Below are positions 16,708 to 25,831 of a DNA stretch of 39,719 nt, piece after piece. Source of the stretch: Oscillospiraceae bacterium (GTDB taxonomy: Bacteria; Bacillota; Clostridia; Oscillospirales; Ruminococcaceae); NCBI GenBank assembly GCA_020024185.1, contig JAHHUD010000005.1:1-39719 (forward strand). Direction: 5' to 3'. Position 1 is the stretch's first letter, and the number at the start of each line of letters is the position of its first letter. The notes beneath the pieces are model-generated. The model worked only from the letters and a program-made list of their open reading frames with translations. It searched no databases and was not told where the DNA came from. The translations under genes and the position numbers were made by a program.

Positions 16708-17783
16708 TAGTTTTCCTCTGCTCTTTTAAGTTTTTCTGCTTGGTCAACAGTTACAAGACTATCAATAACTTCATCAAGGTCACCGTTTAGAATTTGTTCA
16801 AGACGGTATAAAGTAAGCCCTATTCTATGGTCTGTAAGACGTCCTTGTGGATAGTTATAAGTTCTTATTCTTTCACTTCTATCCCCTGTACCAACTTGGC
16901 TTTTTCTATTTTCTGCAACTTCTGCATCTTGTTTTTCTTTTTCCATATCGTAAAGTCTGGAGCGAAGAACTTTAAGAGCCTTATCTTTATTTTTATGTTG
17001 GCTTCTTTCATCTTGACATTCAACAACAAGACCTGTTGGTAAGTGTGTTACACGGATAGCAGATGATGTTTTGTTAATATGCTGACCACCGGCACCAGAT
17101 GAACGGAATGTGTCAATTTTGAGGTCTGATGGATTTATGTCAATTTCAACATCGTCAACCTCAAGCATAACAGCAACTGTTACTGTTGATGTATGAATAC
17201 GTCCTTGTGTTTCTGTATCTGGAACACGTTGAACACGATGAACGCCACTTTCAAATTTAAATCGACTGTAAACACCTTCTCCTTCAATAGAAAAGCTAAC
17301 TTCTTTAAATCCACCAAGTTCTGTTTCATTTGCAGAAAGAATTTCGGTTTTCCACCCCTTTGTATCTGCATACATATTATACATTCTATAAAGATTATAC
17401 GCAAATAGTGCCGCTTCTTCACCGCCTGCACCACCGCGGATTTCAATAATAACACTTCTGTCATCATCTTCATCTTTTGGAAGAAGAAGAATTTTTAGTT
17501 CATCTCCATAAGTTTCCATCTGTTCCTTTCCTTCTTCATATTGAAGTTGAACAATTTCTTTAAACTCTGGATCAAGACCACCTTCATCAAGCATTTCTTT
17601 TGCTTCTTCAAAATTATTTTTTGCAGTTGTATACTCATCAAATTTTTCAACGATAGGAGTAAGATTTTTATACTCTTTCATAAGGTCTCTGTATCTTGCA
17701 TTATCGTTGATAACTGTTGGGTCCATAAGAAGCTGATTTATTTCTTCATATCGGTTTTTTACATCTAAAAGTTTTTCAAACAT
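16707..17783 (-). CDS. prfA: Peptide chain release factor 1
   Basis: The 358-residue factor recognises UAA and UAG stops and triggers peptidyl-tRNA hydrolysis on the ribosome. The GGQ motif is in SSGAGGQHINKTSSAIR. Upstream is the RGGAGGEEAALFA block. The region RIHTSTVTVAVM following the VPDTETQG segment marks RF1 (its PxT recognition loop is VPDTE) rather than RF2. There is no RF2-style frameshift site. The start ATG has GGAGAAATTAA before it. It lies 25 bp downstream of the DUF951 gene. Confidence 0.96.
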   Translation of the reverse strand: MFEKLLDVKNRYEEINQLLMDPTVINDNARYRDLMKEYKNLTPIVEKFDEYTTAKNNFEEAKEMLDEGGLDPEFKEIVQLQYEEGKEQMETYGDELKILLLPKDEDDDRSVIIEIRGGAGGEEAALFAYNLYRMYNMYADTKGWKTEILSANETELGGFKEVSFSIEGEGVYSRFKFESGVHRVQRVPDTETQGRIHTSTVTVAVMLEVDDVEIDINPSDLKIDTFRSSGAGGQHINKTSSAIRVTHLPTGLVVECQDERSQHKNKDKALKVLRSRLYDMEKEKQDAEVAENRKSQVGTGDRSERIRTYNYPQGRLTDHRIGLTLYRLEQILNGDLDEVIDSLVTVDQAEKLKRAEEN

Positions 17784-17808
17784 TTAATTTCTCCATTAAT
17801 AAAATATA

Positions 17809-17994
17809 TTATTCTTGTGTTGTTATAACTTTTTTTATATTTTTTTCAATTTTTGCTCGTGGAAGCATAACTTCCCTGCCACATTTTGTGCATCTTATTT
17901 TAAAATCTGCACCAATGCGTAAAATCAAAAATTCATTATTTTTACATGGGTGAGGCTTTTTTGTAACAATTATATCGTTTACTTTAATATCCAT
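17809..17994 (-). CDS. DUF951-family small protein
   Basis: This protein of about 61 residues reads MDIKVNDIIVTKKPHPCKNN, then FLILRIGADFKIRCTKCGREVMLPR. The pattern 'KKPHPCGxNxWxIxRxGADxxxKCxxCGrxvMxPR' defines DUF951, with three conserved cysteines (one HPC, two in CTKC) that could bind metal. The function is unknown; the family is often next to core translation or replication genes, here prfA. A longer frame begins at 18033, but that ATG lies inside the -10 region of the promoter at 18024-18053 and would not be transcribed. GGTG six bases before the ATG at 17994 supports the shorter form. Confidence 0.9.
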   Translation of the reverse strand: MDIKVNDIIVTKKPHPCKNNEFLILRIGADFKIRCTKCGREVMLPRAKIEKNIKKVITTQE

Positions 17995-18023
17995 ATCTAT
18001 CACCATCCAAAAATTCTCATAAT

Positions 18024-18053
18024 ATTGTACCATAAATGGATAGGTTTTTGCAA
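18024..18053 (-). promoter_or_regulatory. Promoter of the DUF951-prfA operon
   Basis: On the minus strand: TTGCAA (18053-18048), an 18-nt spacer, TACAAT (18029-18024). It precedes the chosen DUF951 start by about 30 nt and decides against the upstream ATG. Confidence 0.6.
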
Positions 18054-18076
18054 TTATATATTTTGTGTATTATATT
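18048..18076 (+). promoter_or_regulatory. Candidate promoter of the S1-domain gene, sharing its -35 with the opposite promoter
   Basis: TTGCAA (18048-18053) is its own reverse complement, so it also reads as a -35 on the plus strand, with a 17-nt spacer to TATATT (18071-18076). The gene starts at 18131 after AAAGGAAGG. Confidence 0.45.
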
Positions 18077-18130
18077 AAATTTCTTTTGCATATATTTATA
18101 AAAAACGACTATTAAAGGAAGGTATTATTT

Positions 18131-19033
18131 ATGGAATATCTACAGGAGGCAAATATCAATTTTCCATCTGAATTCACTTTGGAAAGCCTGACTAATGCTT
18201 TTGAAACCGGAAAAGTAATGTTTTCAAAAGCATTAGTTTATAATAAAGGTAAAGGTCTTATGTTTAATCTTGGTGGTTATGAAGCTTTTATGCCAAACGA
18301 AGAAGTTTATTTATCTTTTGATAATAAATGCATAAAAGAAGCTGCTATTGCTACAAGAGTAAATAAATTTGTTTGTTTTATCATAACTGATATGAAAAAA
18401 ATTAAAGGACAATATGTCTTTGAAATTTCAAGAAAAAAAGCACAACAAATAGCTTATGATAATTATATAAGCAAACTTTTCCCAGGTGATATTGTAACTT
18501 GCACAGTTACTCACATTGATAATTTTGGTGTATTTTGTGATATAGGATATGGAATAAGTGCCCTATTACCTATTGATTTTATATCTGTTTCAAGAATTCA
18601 AAGTCCGGCTGACCGTTTTGAAGTTGGTCAAAAAATATATGCATGTATAAAGTCCATTGACGATAATGGAAGAATTGTTTTAAGCCATAAAGAACTTCTT
18701 GGAACATGGCTTGAAAACGCGTCTTTTTTCCAAGTTGGTACAACAACCACTGGTGTAGTTAGAAGTGTTGAAAGTTATGGTATTTTTATTGAGTTATCTC
18801 CAAATCTTGCTGGTTTAGCTGAAACTTGTGAAGGCATTCAAGTTGGCGATGTTGTAAATGTTTACATAAAAAATATATTACCTGACAAAATGAAAGTTAA
18901 GCTTGTTATAATGAGCACTTTAAAAGATGAAAAATTTTGTCCACAAATAAAATATTTTCATACAGACGGTAGAATATCTCATTGGAAATACTCCACCGAA
19001 AACTGTATGAAAATAATAGAAACTTTTTTTTAA
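18131..19033 (+). CDS. Protein with three S1-type RNA-binding domains
   Basis: The 300-residue cytosolic protein has three OB-fold S1 modules. The first is at about residues 25-100 (GKVMFSKALVYNKGKGLMFN, GGYEAFMPNEEV). The second is at 108-178 (PGDIVTCTVTHIDNFGVFCD, GISALLPIDFIS, ending GRIVLSHKELLGTW). The third is at 188-255 (VGTTTTGVVRSVESYGIFIEL, LAGLAETCEG, GDVVNVYIKNI). The second and third are closest to the consensus. It resembles the short S1-like proteins of Clostridia that stand in for or accompany ribosomal protein S1, so a role in mRNA binding or translation is likely. AAGGAAGG lies 8-9 nt before the ATG. Its 3' end faces the antiporter operon, with only 21 bp between and no visible terminator. 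Confidence 0.85.
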   Translation: MEYLQEANINFPSEFTLESLTNAFETGKVMFSKALVYNKGKGLMFNLGGYEAFMPNEEVYLSFDNKCIKEAAIATRVNKFVCFIITDMKKIKGQYVFEISRKKAQQIAYDNYISKLFPGDIVTCTVTHIDNFGVFCDIGYGISALLPIDFISVSRIQSPADRFEVGQKIYACIKSIDDNGRIVLSHKELLGTWLENASFFQVGTTTTGVVRSVESYGIFIELSPNLAGLAETCEGIQVGDVVNVYIKNILPDKMKVKLVIMSTLKDEKFCPQIKYFHTDGRISHWKYSTENCMKIIETFF

Positions 19034-19054
19034 ATTGTATTTACATCAACTATG

Positions 19055-20998
19055 TTATACAAAGAATAAATAGAATACTGTAACTACTAAGCCCACAGCA
19101 AACAACAATAAGCTGTATGTGAAGCTTTCGGTAATATGGATAGCAGGAGACTCGATACCATCGTCTTCTGCTGTTCTTTTTCCTTCAAAGAATGTTTCAG
19201 GAATTTCTGCTGTACGCATAAATAATTTACGGAAAATAAGCAAGAATATATCTGTTGTTTTATCAATACATCTTCCAATAAATCCAAAGACAAATGGTAA
19301 TATTGTGAATACCAATGGCTTCCAAATAAGATTTTCAACAGAAATATTTTGATTCCATGGGTTTACATACCCCTTATCTTTTGTTACAACAGTAAATTTT
19401 GCAACTACAAAGTATAACAATGCACCTATTACAAGTGAAATTATTGCACCTTTAAGGTTTGTAAATGAGAAGTAGTTAACAGAATGTTCCATAGGATGTA
19501 CACCCATAAAATCTGTTGTTATGGAAGCTATTTTATCAAGTGTATTATGTGGCATTGCACCAAACACAAAGATTAAAATACTTACAATACTTATAACAAC
19601 GCTTGTACGTTTTGAAACATATGATTTATGCAAATTCCATTCTTTTGTTGGATTTTTTACAAATAAGCAGATGAACAATTTTGTCATATATGCCACTGTA
19701 AATCCACCACTTACAAGGAAGATAATTTCTGTAAACTGGAAAAATCCTGTTGCAGCATTAACTTCATGCAGAAAATGCATTTTCTCAACGATAGCTTCAT
19801 GAAGAAGTGTTTTGCTGATATATCCGTTAAAGAATGGTACACCCATAATGCCAAGTGAAGCTACACCAAAACAAGCTGTTAAAACTTTTTTGCCTTTACC
19901 AAAACCTTGTACTGTATTAAGGTCAAGGCTATGTGTGTTTTGATATACAATACCTGCACAAGTAAACAATACAAGTTTAATCATTGTATGGTTAATCATA
20001 TGTAAAACTGTACCGTATGCAGCAATTGTACCATGTTCACCAAGGAATTGTGTCATGGCCACACCAATAACAATAAATCCTATCTGTGACATTGAGGAAT
20101 AAGCTAATGTTTCTTTAAGATTTGTGGATAAGAACGCACATAATGCGCCAAGGAACATTGTCAAAATACCTATTACAAGCACAAACATTGCCCATTTTTC
20201 ATTACCCTGCATTATTCTGCTTGTTACAACAATTGCACCAAATATACCTGTTTTGATAAGAATACCTGAAAGTGCAGCACTTGCTGGAGCTGGAGCAGCT
20301 GGGTGAGCTTTTGGAAGCCAACCATTAAGTGGAAACATACCAGCTTTTGCAGCAAACCCAAAGAATGTAAGGCCTGCAATAACCATAAGTAAGTTCTGAT
20401 TTTCAAAACCTGCAACAGCTTGAGCAATTTCATCAATTACAACTGTACCTGTAAATGCATCAAGCATAAAGATACCTGTAAGTGTTACAAGACCACCTAT
20501 TACAGCAATTGAAAGATAGCTATTTCCTGCTTTAATTGATTCTTCATCTTGATTATGAACAACCAGTGGATAACTTGCAAAGGACATAGCTTCAAAGAAT
20601 ATAAATACTGTGTACAAGTCATTAGCAAGGAAAATGCCAAGTGTTGCACCGAATGTTATTGCCCAAAAGCTATAATATCTTCTGAGATTTTGTGGTGCGT
20701 GGTCAAAGTATTCATCAGAAAATACACTTGAACCAACCCAAATTAAACTTGTTGCAACTGCTTGAAGAATCCCAAATCCGCTAACTTTTAAATTTATACC
20801 AATACCTGCAAACCAGCTTAATGTTATAACTTGACTGTCAACTAAAGACAAATTAAACATAAAATATAAACAAGCTGCAAGTTCTGCAAGTGAAAGTGCA
20901 ACCATTGTAAGATTAAGCACTTTTGTATTTTTTACAACTAATGGTAAAAGTCCAATTACCATTGGTGCAAACACCATAAGCAAAATCATGATTTCCAT
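19055..20998 (-). CDS. Antiporter-like membrane subunit (NuoL/N/MrpA/D family), long C-terminus
   Basis: This is a 647-residue polytopic protein of the ND2/ND4/ND5 family. The channel residues are all present: TM5 Glu136 (FIFFEAMSFASYP), TM7 Lys218 (FAAKAGMFPLNGWLPKAHPAAPAPAS), TM8 Lys249 (GILIKTGIFG), and a late Lys in FFNGYISK. The core is MrpD/NuoN-like. An extra stretch of about 150 residues follows, with further helices and a charged segment (FFEGKRTAEDDGIESP), as in subunits that carry a lateral extension. It is the last gene of the Mrp-like operon, 3 bp after the preceding gene, with AGGAGG before its ATG. It likely conducts H+ or exchanges Na+/H+. No intrinsic terminator is visible after it. 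Confidence 0.88.
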   Translation of the reverse strand: MEIMILLMVFAPMVIGLLPLVVKNTKVLNLTMVALSLAELAACLYFMFNLSLVDSQVITLSWFAGIGINLKVSGFGILQAVATSLIWVGSSVFSDEYFDHAPQNLRRYYSFWAITFGATLGIFLANDLYTVFIFFEAMSFASYPLVVHNQDEESIKAGNSYLSIAVIGGLVTLTGIFMLDAFTGTVVIDEIAQAVAGFENQNLLMVIAGLTFFGFAAKAGMFPLNGWLPKAHPAAPAPASAALSGILIKTGIFGAIVVTSRIMQGNEKWAMFVLVIGILTMFLGALCAFLSTNLKETLAYSSMSQIGFIVIGVAMTQFLGEHGTIAAYGTVLHMINHTMIKLVLFTCAGIVYQNTHSLDLNTVQGFGKGKKVLTACFGVASLGIMGVPFFNGYISKTLLHEAIVEKMHFLHEVNAATGFFQFTEIIFLVSGGFTVAYMTKLFICLFVKNPTKEWNLHKSYVSKRTSVVISIVSILIFVFGAMPHNTLDKIASITTDFMGVHPMEHSVNYFSFTNLKGAIISLVIGALLYFVVAKFTVVTKDKGYVNPWNQNISVENLIWKPLVFTILPFVFGFIGRCIDKTTDIFLLIFRKLFMRTAEIPETFFEGKRTAEDDGIESPAIHITESFTYSLLLFAVGLVVTVFYLFFV

Positions 20999-21001
20999 AA
21001 A

Positions 21002-22471
21002 TTAAAATCCTCCTTTTGCTACTGTTTCAAGAATGTTGAAAAGCGGTGTAGCCCAGAATGTAATAGACACCATGAGAGCAGTTATAATTCCCATTGGAAT
21101 AAGCAATCTGCTTGGAGCCTCTTTTACATGGTCAAGTGATTTCTCATCAAAATCTTTTGATGGGAAGTATGCCATTGTGATAATTTCCAAAAGATAGATA
21201 GCTGTCATAAATGCAGAGAACATCAACGCACAAACACCGATAAATGGCAAAATATTTGTCATAGATGCTTCTCTAAAAGCTGCTGTTGCCAAAGTATATT
21301 TTGACAAGAAACCTGGAAGTGGTGGTATACCGATAAGTGCAATTGAACAAATTGTGAAAAGTGCAAATGTTTTTGGCATTTTCTTTGCATAACCTTCAAG
21401 GTCATCAACATATTCTTTGTGATTTGTATAAAGAATTGCACCGGCTGTATAGAACAATACAATTTTGATAAATGCGTGGAACAACATATGTGACATACTG
21501 CCTTTAAATCCGTCTGTTGTCATAAGTGTGATACCAAATACAATGTATGCAAGCTGGCTGACTGTGGAGTACGCAAGACGTCTTTTGAGGTGTCTGCTTT
21601 TTACGGCTGACCAAGAACCAAAGCATATTGTTATGATAGCGATAATCATTACAACAGATTGCACCCATGTGCCTTTTACAACATCTGTACCAAAAAGATA
21701 GAATGTTGTACGCATAATTGCAAAAACACCAGCTTTAACAACTGCAACTGCATGAAGTAATGCTGTAACTGTTGTTGGTGCAACTGAAGCACCAGGAAGC
21801 CACCCATGCAATGGGAAAATTGCAGCTTTTACACCAAAACCTACAAACATCAACAAGTATGCAATAAGTATTGTGGTATTTTGTACTGTAACAATACCAC
21901 CATGTGCAAAGTCTAAAGTATGATTATAGAACAATACAATCATCATACCCACAAAAGAAAGGCTTGCACCACCTACTGAATATATAAGATATTTTTTACC
22001 TGCATATTCAGCTCTTTTATCCATTGAGTGCATAACGAGTGGCAATGTTATAAATGTAAGTGCTTCATAGCAAAGATACATTGTAAGCATGTTTGCGCTG
22101 AAAGCAAGACCAATTGTAACACCAAAAGTCATAAGATAAAATGAGAAAAACTTAAGCATTTTACCTTCATGTTTCATATATTCAGATGCGTAAATTGTTG
22201 CCAATGGCCACAAAAAGCTAACCATTGCTGCAAAAACACAACCCAAACCATCTATTTTAAATGTAATATTAAGCGTATCTGTAAAATTTATTATATTTAC
22301 AGAAGTACCTCTCATCATAAATAATGATGCAAAAACTATAACAGAGTTAATAGTTGTGCAAATTATAGAATAAGTTGCTCTCTTTTCATCATTTTGAAAC
22401 TTAATAAACTGAGAAGCATATCCCAAAGCCAATGGAAGTATAATTGGCAAAATAATAAGATAATTATTCAT
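21002..22471 (-). CDS. Antiporter-like membrane subunit, MrpA/NuoL-like
   Basis: This is a 489-residue polytopic subunit. TM5 Glu136 lies in YLCYEALTF, TM7 Lys215 in FGVKAAIFPLHGWLPGASVAPT, and TM8 has the ND5/MrpA-type HAVAVVKAG with His240 and Lys246. A late Lys sits in PGFLSK. The 'LLHAVAVVKAG' block is closest to MrpA/NuoL among the four subunits, but the long MrpA C-terminal extension (MbhD/MbhE domains) is absent, because these are separate genes further up the operon. The longest frame begins at 22495 in the preceding gene. GGGGAGG lies 7 nt before the ATG at 22471, which starts MNNYLIILP, so that start is chosen. Confidence 0.9.
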   Translation of the reverse strand: MNNYLIILPIILPLALGYASQFIKFQNDEKRATYSIICTTINSVIVFASLFMMRGTSVNIINFTDTLNITFKIDGLGCVFAAMVSFLWPLATIYASEYMKHEGKMLKFFSFYLMTFGVTIGLAFSANMLTMYLCYEALTFITLPLVMHSMDKRAEYAGKKYLIYSVGGASLSFVGMMIVLFYNHTLDFAHGGIVTVQNTTILIAYLLMFVGFGVKAAIFPLHGWLPGASVAPTTVTALLHAVAVVKAGVFAIMRTTFYLFGTDVVKGTWVQSVVMIIAIITICFGSWSAVKSRHLKRRLAYSTVSQLAYIVFGITLMTTDGFKGSMSHMLFHAFIKIVLFYTAGAILYTNHKEYVDDLEGYAKKMPKTFALFTICSIALIGIPPLPGFLSKYTLATAAFREASMTNILPFIGVCALMFSAFMTAIYLLEIITMAYFPSKDFDEKSLDHVKEAPSRLLIPMGIITALMVSITFWATPLFNILETVAKGGF

Positions 22472-22484
22472 TTTTATACCTCCC

Positions 22485-23957
22485 CTATATTCCAAATGTG
22501 GAAACTACATTTGTAACCACATTAATTAATAATTCTGGATAAATACCAATTGCGATAATAAGTATTGCAAAAATTGCTACCGGAACAATCATTGTTGAAT
22601 TAACTTCACATTTTTCTTCAACTTCTTGATTTTTTTGTGCAAAAAGTGATTTTGCTGTAATTGAAAGAATGTATCCACCTGTCAATAAAGCTGAAACCAT
22701 TATGATAATAAAGCCAATAAATTCAACTTCTGCAAATATTCCGTTTAATGCTGATTGTGCAAGGTAATATTTACTTACAAAACCACCTGTGAACGGAACA
22801 CCTGCAAGAGAAATACCTGCAATTGTAAAGAATGCAAATGTTGCTGGCATTGCTTTACCAAGTCCTGTAAGTTCAGAAACTTTTGTTTTATTTGTTTTGT
22901 AAATAATGTTACCTGAGCAAAGGAACAACACATTTTTTGCTAATGCATGGAATACAACTTGCAACAAAGCACCAATAACACCTACTGGGTTAAGCATCAT
23001 AATACCGAAAATAGCATAAGAAATCTGGCTTGCACTGGAGTATGCCAAACGACGTTTAAATATATTTTCTTTATAAGCCATCATTGACCCCATAAAGATT
23101 GTAATAATTGAGAGAATAAGGAATACAAGCTGTACCCATGTTCCCTGCAAAATTTGTGCTCCCACTACAAAGAAAACTATTCTGAGGATTGCAATAATAC
23201 CTGTTTTTGCAATAATACCACTAAGCAAACCACTTGCTGGAGATGGTGCTTCTGGATAAACTGCCGGAAGCCAAGCATGCATTGGGAACATGCCAGCTTT
23301 ACAGCTAAATCCAAGAATTGAAATAAATGCAATTATAAGAACTGCTGGAACAGAATTTCCTATATTAGCAGAGATAGCGCCACCTGCAACAAATTCTTTT
23401 GTTGGCACAAGGTCGCTTGCATAGAATGCCATAATACCTATAAGTCCACAAAGTGCACCAAAGATTGAGTAGTAAATATATTTTTTAGCAGCCAGTATGC
23501 TTTCTTTTGTTTGTGTATGAAGAACAAAAGTATAGCTAGTAATACTCATTGCTTCAAAACAAGTGTAGAAAGTAAATGGGTTTGCTGCGTATGCTGTTGA
23601 AATAACACAACCTAAAACAATAAGATAAAAACTTACATAACGTTTTTCGTTTTGTTCAATTTTGAAATATTCTCTGTTGTAAATACTAACAACAAACCAT
23701 ACAAAAGCAAATAATGTTGAGAATAATGTTGCAAGCCAGTCAACTTTAAAGTTAAGTGAAAGTCCCATTGGCATATTGAGCAACAAACAGCTTTCTCCAA
23801 AGTTAACAATATTTGAAATAACAACTAAAGCCAATGTTAAAGCTGTAAAAATTGTTGAAATATTATATATCTGTTTTCTATCTTTAATTGGAGAGAAAAT
23901 CAGAGATATGCCCGAAAGAACAGGCAAAGCAATTGCGAATAAAATTAAATAATTCAT
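22485..23957 (-). CDS. Antiporter-like membrane subunit, MrpD/NuoN-like
   Basis: This 490-residue polytopic subunit of the proton-conducting family has TM5 Glu135 (YTCFEAMSITSYTF), TM7 Lys220 (FSCKAGMFPMHAWLPAVYPEAPSPAS), TM8 Lys251 (GIIAKTGIIAILR) and a late Lys in FTGGFVSKYYLA. All are the residues that carry ions through these subunits in complex I and Mrp. About 14 helices are readable. GAGGACAG precedes the ATG. It is separated by 13 bp from the next gene and 16 bp from the previous one. It is about as similar to the neighbouring subunits as members of this family usually are, suggesting old duplication rather than a recent copy. Confidence 0.9.
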   Translation of the reverse strand: MNYLILFAIALPVLSGISLIFSPIKDRKQIYNISTIFTALTLALVVISNIVNFGESCLLLNMPMGLSLNFKVDWLATLFSTLFAFVWFVVSIYNREYFKIEQNEKRYVSFYLIVLGCVISTAYAANPFTFYTCFEAMSITSYTFVLHTQTKESILAAKKYIYYSIFGALCGLIGIMAFYASDLVPTKEFVAGGAISANIGNSVPAVLIIAFISILGFSCKAGMFPMHAWLPAVYPEAPSPASGLLSGIIAKTGIIAILRIVFFVVGAQILQGTWVQLVFLILSIITIFMGSMMAYKENIFKRRLAYSSASQISYAIFGIMMLNPVGVIGALLQVVFHALAKNVLFLCSGNIIYKTNKTKVSELTGLGKAMPATFAFFTIAGISLAGVPFTGGFVSKYYLAQSALNGIFAEVEFIGFIIIMVSALLTGGYILSITAKSLFAQKNQEVEEKCEVNSTMIVPVAIFAILIIAIGIYPELLINVVTNVVSTFGI

Positions 23958-23973
23958 CTTTTCTGTCCTCTCA

Positions 23974-25455
23974 TTATAATAATTCTATACCTTTAGCTAT
24001 AATATTTACTACTGGTTGATAGAACAAACCAAGTAAAATATTTGTAACTATAAACAAAGTCATACCAAATACATATGATTTTGAATTTTTATATCTAACA
24101 ACAGCACCTTCTGGTTTTGTGAAGATAACTTTAATTGCTTTAACATAGTAAATAGCATTAAGAACCGTACTTACTGCAAGTGCAAATAATGTTATCCACA
24201 TTTTTGAACCTGTTTCCATTGCTGCCATAGAAATATAATATTTTGAAGCAAATCCTGCAAAGAGTGGAATACCAATCATTGAAAGGCTACCAATCAAAAA
24301 CGCAAAAGCAGCAAGTGGATTTCTATATGCTGCGCCTTTTAAATCATCAAATGTTTTTTTATGTCCTGATGCACAAGCAAGTCCACCAGCAGCACTAAAC
24401 AGCATTGGTTTTGTAAGAGCATGGATAATAATGTGCAAGCAAGCAGCAACAAGTCCCCAAACATTGCCAAGACTTATGCCTATATAGATATAACCCATTT
24501 GTGCAACAGAAGAAAACGCAATCATTCTCTTAATATGATTTTCTTTAATCGCATTTAATGAACCTATAATCATTGCACATACTGCAAATACAAACAAGAT
24601 ATTTAAAACTTTAAAGGATACCATTGTTTCAAGTCCAACAACTCTAACAATAAATTTAATTAAAAGGATTATATATCCTTTAAGAACAAGACCTGAAAGA
24701 ATAGCACTTGAAGCAGTTGTTGCACTACCATGTGCATGACTAAGCCATGTGTGGAATGGGAACAATGCGCTCTTTATAGCCATTGCAACACATACAAGAC
24801 CAATCATAATTGTCAATGGAATTTTATATAGTCCTGCACTAACAATATGTGCAATCTCATCATGCATTGGAACCATGAGAAGATGTCCTGTAATACCGTA
24901 AATAAGAACAATTGAGAGCATAAATAAACCAGAACCCAAAGAGCTCATGATAAGATATCTCATTGTTGCGGCAAGTGTTTTTCCACTTTCTTTTGCCATA
25001 ACTATTGCACAAGCTGAAATTGTGTTAATTTCAACAAAAACGTATGCTGTAAACAAGTCGTTAGTATAAATAAGTGCAAATAAAGAAGAAAGCAAAAGAT
25101 TTATCATTATGTAAAAATAGTGAAGATTTTTTGGTTTTACATCTTCAAAAATTTCTGTTTTACCACAAACTAAAGCAGCAAGTGTAACAAATGAGAAAAT
25201 AGTTGCCATCAAAGCTTCAAGCGGACCAAATCGAATTTCATTACCCCATGGTGCTGGGTAGTGACCCATCATATAAGTTATAGATTGTGGAGTTTTAATC
25301 ATAAACATAAGCAATGATGTGTTCAAAACAAGTGTTGCAGATACAACAACTGTATTTATCCTGAATGCCCACTTACCATTAGCCATAGATGTGATAATAC
25401 CACCAGCCATGGTAATAAGTATACAGAAGAAAGGAAAGTTTGCTATAAACGGCAT
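23974..25455 (-). CDS. Antiporter-like membrane subunit, MrpD-like
   Basis: This 493-residue polytopic subunit is the first of four related ones. Key residues: TM5 Glu142 (AYVFVEINTISACAIV), TM7 Lys228 (AMAIKSALFPFHTWLSHAHGSATTAS), TM8 Lys259 (SGLVLKGYIILL), late Lys in PLFAGFASKYYIS. Following directly after mrpC, it occupies the classical mrpD position. The frame opens at 25494 inside mrpC, but GGAGGGAGAATA directly precedes the ATG at 25455 (MPFIANFPFF), 1 bp after the mrpC stop. That start gives the expected N-terminal helix without the charged extension. Confidence 0.9.
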   Translation of the reverse strand: MPFIANFPFFCILITMAGGIITSMANGKWAFRINTVVVSATLVLNTSLLMFMIKTPQSITYMMGHYPAPWGNEIRFGPLEALMATIFSFVTLAALVCGKTEIFEDVKPKNLHYFYIMINLLLSSLFALIYTNDLFTAYVFVEINTISACAIVMAKESGKTLAATMRYLIMSSLGSGLFMLSIVLIYGITGHLLMVPMHDEIAHIVSAGLYKIPLTIMIGLVCVAMAIKSALFPFHTWLSHAHGSATTASSAILSGLVLKGYIILLIKFIVRVVGLETMVSFKVLNILFVFAVCAMIIGSLNAIKENHIKRMIAFSSVAQMGYIYIGISLGNVWGLVAACLHIIIHALTKPMLFSAAGGLACASGHKKTFDDLKGAAYRNPLAAFAFLIGSLSMIGIPLFAGFASKYYISMAAMETGSKMWITLFALAVSTVLNAIYYVKAIKVIFTKPEGAVVRYKNSKSYVFGMTLFIVTNILLGLFYQPVVNIIAKGIELL

Positions 25456-25456
25456 A

Positions 25457-25831
25457 TTATTCTCCCTCCTGTCCAGCTTTGAACATAATTTCATCTATAT
25501 TCAAAGTTTTATATTTTTTATAAAGTCTTTGAACCAAAGACAAAGAAATAGCTGTAACACTTACAGAAACAACAATACCTGTAAGAACCAAGCTACCTGG
25601 AATAGGGTTTATGTATGTTTCCATTGATAAGTCCCCATTAACAACAATTGGTGCTAATTTATCAACGATATAAGCTTTTGCTGCAAGAAATAAATAAACC
25701 GAAGTTTCCATAATATTAAGACCGATAATCTTTTTGATAAGATTAGGGTGCAAAAGCATAGTTGTAAATCCAATACCAAAAAGGATCATTGACGCTGCTT
25801 CATAATAGTTAGCAAATAAATTTGGACCCAT
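25457..25831 (-). CDS. mrpC: Mrp antiporter subunit C (NuoK-like)
   Basis: This 124-residue membrane protein has three helices (ASMILFGIGFTTMLL; KIIGLNIMETSVYLFLAA; GSLVLTGIVVSVSVTAISLSL). The sequence 'LIKKIIGLNIMETSVYLF', with its buried Glu, and PIPGSLVLTGIVVSVS are the conserved NuoK/MrpC blocks. In complex I the equivalent subunit carries Glu residues in the proton path. The ATG overlaps the mrpB stop by one base (TAATG), so the two are coupled. Confidence 0.92.
   Translation of the reverse strand: MGPNLFANYYEAASMILFGIGFTTMLLHPNLIKKIIGLNIMETSVYLFLAAKAYIVDKLAPIVVNGDLSMETYINPIPGSLVLTGIVVSVSVTAISLSLVQRLYKKYKTLNIDEIMFKAGQEGE

Noticed and set aside
17995..18033. Upstream ATG (18033) for the DUF951 gene
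   Set aside because: It sits in the promoter's -10/start region, and family members begin at MDIKVNDI; a ribosome binding site supports 17994.
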